NCBI GenBank assembly: GCA_964526635.1
Contig: CAZGLR010000109.1
Span: forward strand, 1-11,077
Direction: 5' to 3'
Origin: CAZGLR01 sp964526635
GTDB taxonomy: Bacteria; Zixibacteria; MSB-5A5; GN15; JAAZOE01
DNA: 11,077 nt
The position numbers and the translations under genes are program-made. Each line of letters begins with the position of its first letter. The stretch's first letter is position 1. Of the stretch, positions 1 through 6,307 are shown in pieces. Below the pieces are notes generated by a model, which was not told the origin of the DNA, did not search any database, and saw only the letters and a program-made list of their open reading frames with translations.

Positions 1-501
1 CTCGATGTATTCCATCGTGAAGTAGGGACGGCCATCATCGGTGATGCCGCCATCGAGCAACCGCGCGATATTGGGATGATTAAGTCCGGCCAGAATCTGG
101 CGTTCGAAGGCAAAACGGCGCAGGATCTCATCGGTATCCATGCCGCGCTTGATGATTTTTAAGGCCACCTTTTGGGTAAACTGGCCATCGTCCCGTTCGG
201 CCAGAAAGACTTTACCCATACCGCCCGAGCCGATTTCGCGCATCAAACGGTAATGCCCGACCCGGGTACCCTCGAGGTTTTCGGCCGTTATACTGCTGCC
301 GACAATCGATCCGACCAGTTCGCTGCTGTTATCCAGCAGGCTGTGGCCGCGCGAATCGGCCTGAAGTAATGATATTACTTCATTGTATAATTCGTCATCG
401 TCACCACAGGTAGTCTTTACCCAGGCGATTCGTTTGTCCTCGGGCTGATCCATCGCCTGATCGAATATATGCTGGATGTTGTCCCAACGATCGGTAGTCA
501 T
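1..501 (-). CDS. Ser/Thr protein kinase, N-terminal part (runs off the left edge)
   Basis: This is the first 167 codons of a Pkn-type (Hanks-type) Ser/Thr kinase read on the minus strand; the reading frame is still open at base 1. Residues 1-60 form the short helical leader (WDNIQHIFDQAMD...) common in kinases that sit behind ECF sigma factors. The kinase domain starts near residue 83 (VGHYRLMREIG). Visible catalytic elements are the glycine-rich loop GSGGMGKVF (91-99), the ATP-anchoring lysine in VALK (Lys115), a likely alpha-C glutamate in FERQIL (Glu133), and HPNIARLLDGG. The catalytic HRD and DFG loops and any membrane helix or TPR repeats lie outside the window. The ATG at 501-499 follows the sigma gene by 27 nt, suggesting one transcript and possibly coupled translation, because no good Shine-Dalgarno sequence precedes it. 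The predicted role is ATP-dependent phosphorylation of protein Ser/Thr; the target is unknown. Confidence 0.93.
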   Translation of the reverse strand, partial: MTTDRWDNIQHIFDQAMDQPEDKRIAWVKTTCGDDDELYNEVISLLQADSRGHSLLDNSSELVGSIVGSSITAENLEGTRVGHYRLMREIGSGGMGKVFLAERDDGQFTQKVALKIIKRGMDTDEILRRFAFERQILAGLNHPNIARLLDGGITDDGRPYFTMEYIE

Positions 502-528
502 AGTATTTGAATGAGGTAGATGACGCCC

Positions 529-1098
529 TTATTCCGAGTCTTCCCGTAATTCTCGGGCCAGCCAGGCCCGGGCGAAGCGCCAGTCGCGTTTGACTGTGGC
601 GATTGAAAAGTCCATGACCTCAGCGATTTCATCCTCGGTCAGGCCGCCAAAAAAGCGGTATTCGACGATTTTGGCCTGACGGCTGTTTTTGCGGGCCAGT
701 TCGGCCAGGGCATCGTCGAGATCAATCAACTGGGCGCTGCGCATCTCGCCTGACATGAATTCTTCATTGAGGGTAATGGGCGGGGTATTTCCGCCGCGTT
801 TTTCGGCCATACGGTCACGGGCATAATTAATCAGAATACGCCGCATGGCCTGGGCGGCAATGGCGAAGAAATGAGCCCGGTTTTGCCAGGTGACCCGTTC
901 CTGATCGACCAGTTTGATATAGGCCTCATGAACCAGGGCGGTGGCATTCAGGGTATGATCGGGCCGTTCGCCCTGTAAATGCTTGCCGGCCAGCCGCCGG
1001 AGGTTGTCGTATACCAGCGGCAGGAGTTCATCTACAGCTCGGCTGTTTTTCCCGCCGATATCCTGCAGTAGGCGGGTTATTTCGTCAATTTCTGTCAT
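529..1098 (-). CDS. ECF-type RNA polymerase sigma factor, kinase-associated group
   Basis: This 189-residue protein has the two-domain layout of an ECF sigma factor. Sigma-2 covers roughly residues 20-103, including TALVHEAYIKL and the helix HFFAIAAQAMRRILINYARD. Sigma-4 covers roughly 125-186, with the helix-turn-helix LTEDEIAEVMDFSIATVKRDW that would read the -35 element. The motif style (HTLNATALVHEAY, RRILINYARDRMAEKRGG) matches the sigma group habitually encoded next to Ser/Thr kinases rather than next to a membrane anti-sigma factor. No anti-sigma gene is visible here, and the downstream kinase (27 nt away, same strand) is the likely regulatory partner. Start choice is supported by AGAGGG (minus strand, about 1104-1109) five to six bases upstream of the ATG at 1098. 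The regulon is unknown. Confidence 0.93.
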   Translation of the reverse strand: MTEIDEITRLLQDIGGKNSRAVDELLPLVYDNLRRLAGKHLQGERPDHTLNATALVHEAYIKLVDQERVTWQNRAHFFAIAAQAMRRILINYARDRMAEKRGGNTPPITLNEEFMSGEMRSAQLIDLDDALAELARKNSRQAKIVEYRFFGGLTEDEIAEVMDFSIATVKRDWRFARAWLARELREDSE

Positions 1099-1127
1099 GA
1101 TGACCCTCTAATCCCCTGTCTTAAAAT

Positions 1128-1157
1128 ATCATACGGCGATAATCAGACCCCTGATAA
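1128..1157 (-). promoter_or_regulatory. Candidate promoter of the sigma-kinase pair
   Basis: On the minus strand TTATCA (1157-1152) and TATGAT (1133-1128) are separated by 18 nt. They match the sigma-70 consensus at 4/6 and 5/6 positions and would start transcription near 1121, about 23 nt before the sigma gene. A small dyad ATCAG-ACCC-CTGAT (1142-1155) overlaps the -35 box and could be an operator. Read by eye only. Confidence 0.35.
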
Positions 1158-1203
1158 GGATAAAACCGGTCCTCGTTACAATATTTTATGAGAATTTATC
1201 AAA

Positions 1204-1229
1204 AATCATGATCCCTTTTTTCATGGATT
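1204..1229. repeat. Imperfect inverted repeat in the divergent sigma/lipoprotein intergenic region
   Basis: AATCATGA (1204-1211) faces TCATGGATT (1221-1229), an 8-bp match with one bulged G around a 9-base centre rich in T. It lies in the 191-bp gap between the divergent sigma gene and lipoprotein gene, where a regulator could bind. It could be chance. I see no convincing -35/-10 pair for the lipoprotein gene in this gap. Confidence 0.25.
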
Positions 1230-1289
1230 CGTGCGTTGTGGGGTGAAGCCAATTAAAAACGAAACATAAATCAAAACGGAGGTTTTACA

Positions 1290-1931
1290 ATGAAACGCTT
1301 TCTCACGATTTCCAAGCTCGCCCTGCTGAGCACCCTGGCCCTTTCTCTGGTTCTTATCGCTGGTTGCAGCGGTGATAGTGACAATGGCATGGGCCCGAAT
1401 GCCGCGCCGGCGGTTCCGATGGATAATATCAAGATCAGCCTGACCTCGCTCTATGCCACCTATGATTGTGATACCGATCCGGTCGGGATCACATCGGCGG
1501 GCGATTTCCGCTACAATATTGCTGTCGATACACTCGATACTGCCGGCAAATGGGTTGCGACGACTTCGTTCAGCGAAGCCCAGGCGTCTGTAAGCACCGG
1601 TAACAGCAAGTCACTTACGCGCACAAAGACGATCACCCTGCCGCGTACCACTAGTCAGCAATTTCGGGTTCGCCTGTATCTGCGTGAAGTAGATGGCAGC
1701 AGCAATGATTTTTCCTCCAGCCAATTCACTGTCCATGAGTACAATCCGAGCCATAGCCAGATGTATGCTCCTAAAGGCAGCAACTTCCTGAGCTACAGCG
1801 ATTCCAATCAGCGCGGCTCGGTCGCCTGGACCAAAGATGTTCGCGGTCGGTCGTATGTGCTGGGTGTACTGACGAAGGAAGGATGTAAGACGACGATGTA
1901 CTACACGGTCGAAACCACCCCGGCGATATAA
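1290..1931 (+). CDS. Small secreted lipoprotein of unknown function
   Basis: This is a 213-residue protein that I do not recognise as a named family. The N-terminus is a lipoprotein signal peptide: basic MKRF, a hydrophobic stretch (residues 10-23), then lipobox IAGC with the lipidated cysteine at residue 26. A flexible Ser/Asp/Gly/Pro segment follows (27-42). The mature part is rich in alternating polar and hydrophobic residues and Thr/Ser, consistent with a beta-sandwich. It carries only two further cysteines (DCD near residue 60 and EGCK near residue 199), which might form a disulfide joining the first and last strands. GGAGG at 1278-1282 is seven bases before the ATG, a strong ribosome site. 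The gene stands alone, diverges from the sigma factor gene and ends at a terminator. It is probably an exported surface or periplasmic protein; the function is unknown. Confidence 0.85.
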   Translation: MKRFLTISKLALLSTLALSLVLIAGCSGDSDNGMGPNAAPAVPMDNIKISLTSLYATYDCDTDPVGITSAGDFRYNIAVDTLDTAGKWVATTSFSEAQASVSTGNSKSLTRTKTITLPRTTSQQFRVRLYLREVDGSSNDFSSSQFTVHEYNPSHSQMYAPKGSNFLSYSDSNQRGSVAWTKDVRGRSYVLGVLTKEGCKTTMYYTVETTPAI

Positions 1932-1956
1932 ATCCCTCATCATATCCAGCCTCATG

Positions 1957-1987
1957 CCCGCGGATGCATATCATCCGCGGGTTTTTT
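1957..1987 (+). terminator. Rho-independent terminator after the lipoprotein gene
   Basis: A perfect 10-bp stem, CCCGCGGATG (1957-1966) pairing with CATCCGCGGG (1972-1981), closes a five-base loop. It is followed directly by six T residues (1982-1987). It begins 25 bases after the lipoprotein stop codon and separates that gene from the barrel paralogues. Confidence 0.95.
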
Positions 1988-2001
1988 ATTAAGTAAACCA
2001 G

Positions 2002-2029
2002 TTGAGTGATTTTCATTATTGAGTATATT
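2002..2029 (+). promoter_or_regulatory. Candidate sigma-70-like promoter of the barrel paralogue pair
   Basis: TTGAGT (2002-2007) and TATATT (2024-2029) are separated by 16 nt, with 4/6 and 5/6 matches to consensus. The position fits well: just after the preceding terminator and about 26 nt of leader before the start at 2062. Confidence 0.5.
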
Positions 2030-2061
2030 CACATGGGCGATGTACTTTTCGAGGAGGTGAT

Positions 2062-2670
2062 ATGCGGTATACCGTTATCCTTATTCTTGCACTATTTATT
2101 ATCATCGGTAATTCCACAATTCTGGCCCAGGCTGTCATTCTCGACAATGGCCAGAATGGCATCAGTTTGAGCTACGATATTTCCAGCACCACGCTTGAGT
2201 TTTCGGATTTTTTTGCCGGCCCGCAAACTGCCGGTCAGGACTGGAGCCAGGAAACCAGCCACTATCGCCTCGCCGGCACAGTGGGCGGGAGGCTGGATGC
2301 CGGTGTAGATTTCTGGAATATTCACAATTCTGACCGCGATTATCTCGGTTTTGATGTCGAATTCATGATTGTTAAAAACCACCGTGTTATTTTTCCGTTA
2401 TCGGTTGGCCTTTACTCTTCGTGGCAGTTTACTATCGGCGAAACCAGAAGAAAAGTCTCTATATGGAATCCGGGGATACGACTATATATCAAAACACAGA
2501 TAAACCGTTCTACTTATATCATGCCGTTTATTGGCGGCGGTCCGATATATTATTCCAACTATGGCGATGATGGCCTGATAGCGATACGTTCGGGATTTTA
2601 TATCTATACCGTGGACAAATCCAATATGTATTTTTCGCTGTGGCCGTATTTTGAGTTTTATGACGATTGA
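2062..2670 (+). CDS. Secreted, probable outer-membrane barrel-type protein; first of two paralogues, C-terminus apparently truncated
   Basis: This 202-residue protein begins with a signal peptide (hydrophobic residues 5-16, probable cleavage after AQA at about 24). Its mature region has alternating aromatic and polar residues and Gly-rich turns (FIGGGPIYYSNYGDDG), as in small outer-membrane barrels. It aligns along its length with the next gene: AVILDNGQ/SVFLEDGE, a shared FPLSVGxYS, and MPFIGGGP/IPFLGGGP. At the end, PYFEFYDD aligns with PQISIEDD, but the stop comes immediately, so the paralogue's final 14 residues are missing. One base back, the frame starting at 2667 reads LNTLGMGAM and stops at 2696, resembling the paralogue's LTTYG... 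ending. A one-base deletion is the simplest explanation; a sequencing error is possible. The ribosome site AGGAGG (2052-2057) is strong, with only four bases before the ATG. Function unknown. Confidence 0.75.
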   Translation: MRYTVILILALFIIIGNSTILAQAVILDNGQNGISLSYDISSTTLEFSDFFAGPQTAGQDWSQETSHYRLAGTVGGRLDAGVDFWNIHNSDRDYLGFDVEFMIVKNHRVIFPLSVGLYSSWQFTIGETRRKVSIWNPGIRLYIKTQINRSTYIMPFIGGGPIYYSNYGDDGLIAIRSGFYIYTVDKSNMYFSLWPYFEFYDD

Positions 2671-2742
2671 ATACGCTCGGGATGGGGGCCATGTAACTGT
2701 ATTGTTATGAAATCACTCCTGTAAGCTTGTAAGGGAAGGCAT

Positions 2743-3393
2743 ATGAAACCACTTCCCAATGTAGTGTATGGTATGGTACTACTATTATTTTGTGCATCCG
2801 TATCGGCTCAGTCGGTTTTTCTGGAAGACGGCGAACAGGCGATCGGTTTTGCTTATGGTTTCACTTCTACCGATATTGAGCGACCGGTGTACTCCTACCC
2901 CTACGGCTCCTACGTACAAAAGCATGCACGCGAAACCAGCAGCTTCAGCCTGAGTGCAGCGCTTGGCGGTACTGTCGATATCGGTATCACGTATGGCACT
3001 ATCCATGAATCTGACTACGATTACTGGGGACTGGCTGTCGAACTTCTGGCGATTAAAGATGCTCGCCGTGATTTTCCGTTATCGGTCGGAATATATTCTA
3101 TCTTCCAATTCGCCAATGATGGATACGGCAACAATATGTCGGCTGTTCAGCCGGGCGCAAATTTCTATATCAAGGCAAAAGTCAGTCGTACGGTTTATGT
3201 GATACCGTTTCTGGGCGGCGGCCCGACATTCCGTTCCAATTCCAGTGATGATGGCCAGATGACATTGCGGGCGGGGGTGTCGATTTCGGGCAAAAATGGT
3301 AACCGAGGGCTCGCTGTCGTCACGCCGCAGATATCGATTGAGGATGATTTGACTACCTACGGTTTCACAGTCGGCTTTGCGGTGGGGATTTGA
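2743..3393 (+). CDS. Secreted, probable outer-membrane barrel-type protein; second, full-length paralogue
   Basis: This 216-residue protein has an N-terminal signal peptide (hydrophobic residues about 8-17, cleavage probably after SAQ/VSA near residue 22-23). The mature part is made of short beta-type segments: IGFAYGFTS, FSLSAALGGTVDIGITYG, FPLSVGIYSIFQF, ANFYIKAKV, VYVIPFLGGGP and a last strand TTYGFTVGFAVGI. The alternating pattern and terminal hydrophobic strand suit an 8- to 10-strand outer-membrane barrel, though the last residue is Ile rather than the usual Phe. It is clearly related to the preceding gene, and a run of 15 identical bases encodes part of FPLSVG in both (2391-2405 and 3072-3086). 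It starts 72 nt after the first copy's stop, with AGGGAAGG (2732-2739) as ribosome site and no separate promoter seen, so the pair is probably co-transcribed. I cannot assign a ligand or named family. Confidence 0.78.
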   Translation: MKPLPNVVYGMVLLLFCASVSAQSVFLEDGEQAIGFAYGFTSTDIERPVYSYPYGSYVQKHARETSSFSLSAALGGTVDIGITYGTIHESDYDYWGLAVELLAIKDARRDFPLSVGIYSIFQFANDGYGNNMSAVQPGANFYIKAKVSRTVYVIPFLGGGPTFRSNSSDDGQMTLRAGVSISGKNGNRGLAVVTPQISIEDDLTTYGFTVGFAVGI

Positions 3394-3419
3394 TTACTAA
3401 TCACTTTCGAGATATAGAA

Positions 3420-4616
3420 TTACTTCTTCGGTACCACCGGCACCGCCGGTATGGGGGCCATGTCGCCGCCCATGAGGCGTATCTGTCCGGAAATAAACTG
3501 CACCGCGATAAATGAAATCAAACTGATGCCGGCGCCGACCATAAATGGAATCCGGTAATCGACCATCCAGAGTACCCCGCCCACGACCGGAAAAATCACC
3601 GCCCCGATATGATTAATGGTGAAGCCGACCGCCATACTCGGTGCGATATCCTGCGGATCACCTATTTTCTGGAAGAAGGTCCGAATGGCGATGGAAAAAT
3701 TAAAGAAAATATGATCGAGGATATACAAGGCCGCCACGATAATCTTCGATTCCACCACAGCATACAGCAGGAAGATGATAATCAGCGATGAATATTCCAG
3801 CGATAAAACGCGCCGTTCGCCATAGCGAACAATCGCCCGCCCGATCATCGGCGACAGGAAATAATTAACGACATTGTTGGCGACAAAGAGGGCGGTGATT
3901 TCCTGTACTGTGAAGTTGAATTTGCTCACGAGCAGAAAAACCGCAAAGGCGACGAATATCTGGCGTCGCGCCCCGGCCATAAAAGTCAGGAAATAATACA
4001 GCCAGTAGCGTTTCTTGACGATCATCTTCTTGTGCTGGATGGGAATATCTTCGCGGGTCGGTCGATGGGTCAGGCTCCATATCCCGGTGGCGAGAATCAG
4101 AGCGCCCAGCAGCAGATACATTGAGTTGAAAGAAAAATAGGGCGCCATGACGAAAATCACCGCGCCGATGCCGATATTCGAGGCCGCGCTGATACTGCGG
4201 AGCCGTCCGAATACGACCGGCGAGGTGTTCTTGTCAAAGTATTGCAACGTCAGCGATTGATTTGTCGTTTCATAGTAATGAAAGCCGACACTCATGATCA
4301 GGGTTGTGAAAATCAATCCCAGGTATGATGGAAACAAGCCGGTGACTCCGACTCCGATTCCGAGTATGACGATCGAAAGCGATGAAATCCGGTGTTCCCG
4401 GAGCAACATCATGACAAAAATCACCAGAAGCGCCAGAAACCCGGGGATTTCACGAATGGATTGAATGACGCCGATATGGCTGCCATCAAGCCCAACCACA
4501 TCGACCGCGAAATTATTGAACAGCGTGCGCCATGCCTGCAAGCCCACAGTCGAACTGATAGTCAGGACCATGAGGAAGACAAACATCGGGTTACGAAGCA
4601 GCGACTTAGTGGTCAT
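3420..4616 (-). CDS. Major facilitator superfamily permease, substrate unknown
   Basis: This 398-residue, very hydrophobic protein has about twelve predicted membrane helices, split by a charged central loop near residues 183-205 (HRPTREDIPIQHKKMIVKKRYW). This is the usual two-by-six arrangement of the major facilitator superfamily, and the length is typical. A motif-A-like loop, GRAIVRYGERRVL, lies in the second half between two helices. The short C-terminal tail is Pro/Val rich (MAPIPAVPVVPKK). No residue pattern tells sugar, drug or ion specificity, although the sequence style resembles uncharacterised permeases rather than drug exporters. The start ATG at 4616 lacks a clear Shine-Dalgarno sequence, but a good promoter lies 36-64 bases upstream. 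It is transcribed convergently with the barrel paralogues, only 26 bases from the second one, and appears to be monocistronic. Confidence 0.85.
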   Translation of the reverse strand: MTTKSLLRNPMFVFLMVLTISSTVGLQAWRTLFNNFAVDVVGLDGSHIGVIQSIREIPGFLALLVIFVMMLLREHRISSLSIVILGIGVGVTGLFPSYLGLIFTTLIMSVGFHYYETTNQSLTLQYFDKNTSPVVFGRLRSISAASNIGIGAVIFVMAPYFSFNSMYLLLGALILATGIWSLTHRPTREDIPIQHKKMIVKKRYWLYYFLTFMAGARRQIFVAFAVFLLVSKFNFTVQEITALFVANNVVNYFLSPMIGRAIVRYGERRVLSLEYSSLIIIFLLYAVVESKIIVAALYILDHIFFNFSIAIRTFFQKIGDPQDIAPSMAVGFTINHIGAVIFPVVGGVLWMVDYRIPFMVGAGISLISFIAVQFISGQIRLMGGDMAPIPAVPVVPKK

Positions 4617-4651
4617 ATGTTGAAGTCTGTCAAAGCGTTCAATTACCCGAT

Positions 4652-4680
4652 AAGGTAGCGCTATTTACATGGATGGTCAA
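4652..4680 (-). promoter_or_regulatory. Candidate promoter of the MFS permease gene
   Basis: On the minus strand TTGACC (4680-4675, 5/6 match) and TACCTT (4657-4652, with the conserved TAxxxT bases) are separated by exactly 17 nt. Transcription would start near 4645, about 29 nt before the ATG. Confidence 0.5.
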
Positions 4681-4722
4681 GCGCGGAAGGCAATACCGGC
4701 TGATCGGGGCTATTATATGACC

Positions 4723-4736
4723 TGCAATGAATTGCA
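4723..4736. repeat. Perfect 14-bp palindrome, candidate operator
   Basis: TGCAAT-GA-ATTGCA is a perfect inverted repeat with a two-base centre, the usual shape of a site for a dimeric helix-turn-helix regulator. It lies in the 217-bp divergent gap between the MFS and RRM genes, 43 bases upstream of the MFS -35 box and 25 bases upstream of the RRM -35-like TTGACA, so it could serve either gene. Confidence 0.4.
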
Positions 4737-4761
4737 ACCCGAGGAATAAAAAAATAGCTTT

Positions 4762-4767
4762 TTGACA
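4762..4767 (+). promoter_or_regulatory. Perfect TTGACA -35-like box upstream of the RRM gene
   Basis: TTGACA matches the -35 consensus at all six positions and lies 66 bases before the RRM start. No good -10 box sits 16-18 nt downstream. TATGAA at 4787-4792 is at 19 nt, and TATATA at 4778 is too close. Treat the promoter as plausible but incomplete. Confidence 0.35.
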
Positions 4768-4803
4768 GTCTGAGACGTATATAGAGTATGAAAATGGGGG
4801 TAA

Positions 4804-4815
4804 CAGTATTTACTG
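4804..4815 (+). repeat. Short palindrome in the leader of the RRM gene
   Basis: CAGTA-TT-TACTG is a perfect dyad ending eight bases before the AAGGA ribosome site. It is too tight to be a stable RNA hairpin, but could be a protein-binding site on DNA or an RNA element near the ribosome site. Confidence 0.3.
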
Positions 4816-4833
4816 CTATACATAAGGAACGAT

Positions 4834-5139
4834 ATGAATATCTATATTGGCAATTTATCTGATTCCACAAAAGAAGTCGATCTACGGAAAGCATTTGAAG
4901 CCTACGGTGATGTCAAGAGTGTCACAATCATCAAAGATCGATCCACCGGTAATTCCCGGGGATTTGGTTTTGTCGAGATGCACGACGAGCATGAAGCCCT
5001 GGCGGCAGTCGAAAGTCTTAACGGCAGTGAAGTCGATGACCGGACTATCACCGTCAATGAGGCGCGCCGTCGCTCAGATCGCCGTGAACGTCTCTATCGC
5101 AACAATGGTTTCCCCAACAAAGTCAACTGGCCCAGATAA
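4834..5139 (+). CDS. Single-RRM RNA-binding protein
   Basis: This 101-residue protein is almost entirely one RNA recognition motif. RNP2 is IYIGNL (residues 3-8) and RNP1 is RGFGFVEM (42-49). The RNA-stacking aromatics are present at Tyr4, Phe44 and Phe46. The beta-alpha-beta-beta-alpha-beta order fits (LRKAFEAYGDVKSVTIIKD, then EALAAVESLNG, then RTITVNEA). A short Arg-rich tail (RRRSDRRERLYR, about 78-89) should add non-specific RNA affinity. Such small bacterial RRM proteins are known from cyanobacteria and other phyla, where several are cold-induced and act on RNA structure or stability. AAGGA (4824-4828) lies five bases before the ATG. The gene precedes a fatty-acid desaturase by 57 nt with a large dyad between them. 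The identification is very secure; the RNA targets are unknown. Confidence 0.95.
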   Translation: MNIYIGNLSDSTKEVDLRKAFEAYGDVKSVTIIKDRSTGNSRGFGFVEMHDEHEALAAVESLNGSEVDDRTITVNEARRRSDRRERLYRNNGFPNKVNWPR

Positions 5140-5165
5140 GCAGAGTATCATTCTCTGTTTATCTG
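5133..5165 (+). repeat. 13-bp inverted repeat overlapping the RRM stop codon
   Basis: The left arm at 5133-5145 (CAGATAAGCAGAG) pairs with the right arm at 5153-5165 (CTCTGTTTATCTG) around the seven-base loop TATCATT. All 13 positions pair, one of them as G-U (5140-5158). The RRM stop TAA (5137-5139) lies inside the left arm. No T tract follows, so it is not a standard Rho-independent terminator. It may be an mRNA 3'-end or processing hairpin, or a partial attenuator between the RRM and desaturase genes. Confidence 0.7.
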
Positions 5166-5196
5166 TCTCGGTCTATAAAGTGAGTACGGATTGAAA

Positions 5197-6216
5197 ATGA
5201 CAACATCACAGTCCGCGGTCGATGATCCAATCGCCCTGCGGAAGGAGATGGGGCCATATCAGCACCCCAGTAAAGCCCTCAGTATCTGGCAATTGATCAA
5301 TACACTGATTCCGCTTGCAGGAAGCTGGGCGGTATCATGGTTTGCACTTCAGGTATCATTCTGGCTGGCGCTGCCGCCGATTGTTTTAACGGCGGGATTT
5401 TTGGTGCGGACATTTATCATCTTCCATGATTGTGGTCATCAGGCGTTTTTTGCCTCCCGCCGGGCCAATACTATCTGGGGTTACATTACCGGGATTTTGG
5501 CATTTACGCCATTTCATTATTGGCATCATGATCATGCCATCCATCATGCCGGATCGGGCAATCTCGATAAACGGGGTCATGGTGATATCTGGCTGATGAC
5601 AGTTGCTGAATATCAGGCATCATCGCGATTCATGAAATTGTATTATCGATTGTATCGCAATCCCCTGGTCATGTTTTTAATTGGGCCGTTGATGCTCATA
5701 TTCGTCTATAATCGTTTTCCATCGAAGAAGGCCAACCGAAACGACATCCGGAGTATTGTCATCACAAATGTAGCCTTTGCAGCGATTGTAGTCGGGCTGG
5801 GTATGTTATGCGGATTTCGAGAGACTTTTATCATCTATGGTCTCTCATTGTATCTCGCCTCGATTGCCGGTATCTGGTTGTTTTATGTACAGCATCATTT
5901 CGAAGATGTGTATTGGGAGCGCACACCGGGCTGGGATTTTGCGACAGCCTCGCTCGAGGGCGGATCGTATTATCGGCTGCCAAAAATCCTGCAATGGTTC
6001 AGCGGGAGCATCGGGTATCATCATATTCATCATTTCAACGCCCGTATCCCCAATTATCGTCTCTCGCGGTGTTATAAGGCAATCGAAACGCTGCAGGCGA
6101 GCCGTCCGGTGACACTGGCCGGCAGTTTGCGGACGTTGGGATATCGTCTCTGGGATGAATCCGAACGCCGCCTGGTCGGTTTCAAGCATCTGAAATCGCC
6201 TGCTTCTTCAAGGTAA
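5197..6216 (+). CDS. Membrane fatty-acid desaturase (di-iron, three histidine boxes)
   Basis: This 339-residue integral membrane protein carries the three histidine boxes that bind the di-iron centre of acyl-lipid desaturases: HDCGH (residues 77-81), HAIHH within WHHDHAIHH (113-117), and HHIHH within GYHHIHHF (275-279). An additional QHHFED lies near 232-237. Hydrophobic pairs of helices are placed before box 1 (about 29-75) and between boxes 2 and 3 (about 158-170, 187-207 and 211-231), as expected. It would introduce a cis double bond into membrane-lipid acyl chains using O2 and an electron donor; the position of the bond (Delta-12/omega-6-like or other) cannot be read. I chose the ATG at 5197, six bases after CGGA, over an in-frame TTG at 5191. 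It lies 57 nt after the RRM gene on the same strand. Confidence 0.92.
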   Translation: MTTSQSAVDDPIALRKEMGPYQHPSKALSIWQLINTLIPLAGSWAVSWFALQVSFWLALPPIVLTAGFLVRTFIIFHDCGHQAFFASRRANTIWGYITGILAFTPFHYWHHDHAIHHAGSGNLDKRGHGDIWLMTVAEYQASSRFMKLYYRLYRNPLVMFLIGPLMLIFVYNRFPSKKANRNDIRSIVITNVAFAAIVVGLGMLCGFRETFIIYGLSLYLASIAGIWLFYVQHHFEDVYWERTPGWDFATASLEGGSYYRLPKILQWFSGSIGYHHIHHFNARIPNYRLSRCYKAIETLQASRPVTLAGSLRTLGYRLWDESERRLVGFKHLKSPASSR

Positions 6217-6232
6217 ATTTATTCCACTGCAC

Positions 6233-6261
6233 TTGCTATCCACCTGTTTGTTCACTACTTT
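6233..6261 (+). promoter_or_regulatory. Candidate promoter of the porin-symporter-peptidase operon
   Basis: TTGCTA (6233-6238, 4/6) and TACTTT (6256-6261, keeping TAxxxT) are 17 nt apart, giving a leader of about 40 nt before the start at 6308. Read by eye; the -10 box is weak. Confidence 0.35.
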
Positions 6262-6307
6262 CGGGGATTAGATAGTCCACAAAGTGATTGCAGGCAGGGG
6301 CAGCTAC

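Noticed and set aside
1611..1955. Open frame of 114 codons on the minus strand across the lipoprotein gene
   Set aside because: It is antisense to a gene with a clear signal peptide, lipobox and ribosome site, and its own sequence shows no domain.
3391..3403. TGATTA-C-TAATCA palindrome at the stop of the second barrel paralogue, considered as a terminator
   Set aside because: As RNA it gives only a weak AT-rich stem of about five pairs, with no T tract on either strand.
5191..5196. TTG at 5191 as start of the desaturase
   Set aside because: The ATG six bases later is better spaced from CGGA (5187-5190) and is the commoner start codon; only two residues differ.
6284..6307. GTG at 6284 as start of the outer-membrane channel
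   Set aside because: It would put eight extra residues before the signal peptide, and AGGGG fits the ATG at 6308 instead.
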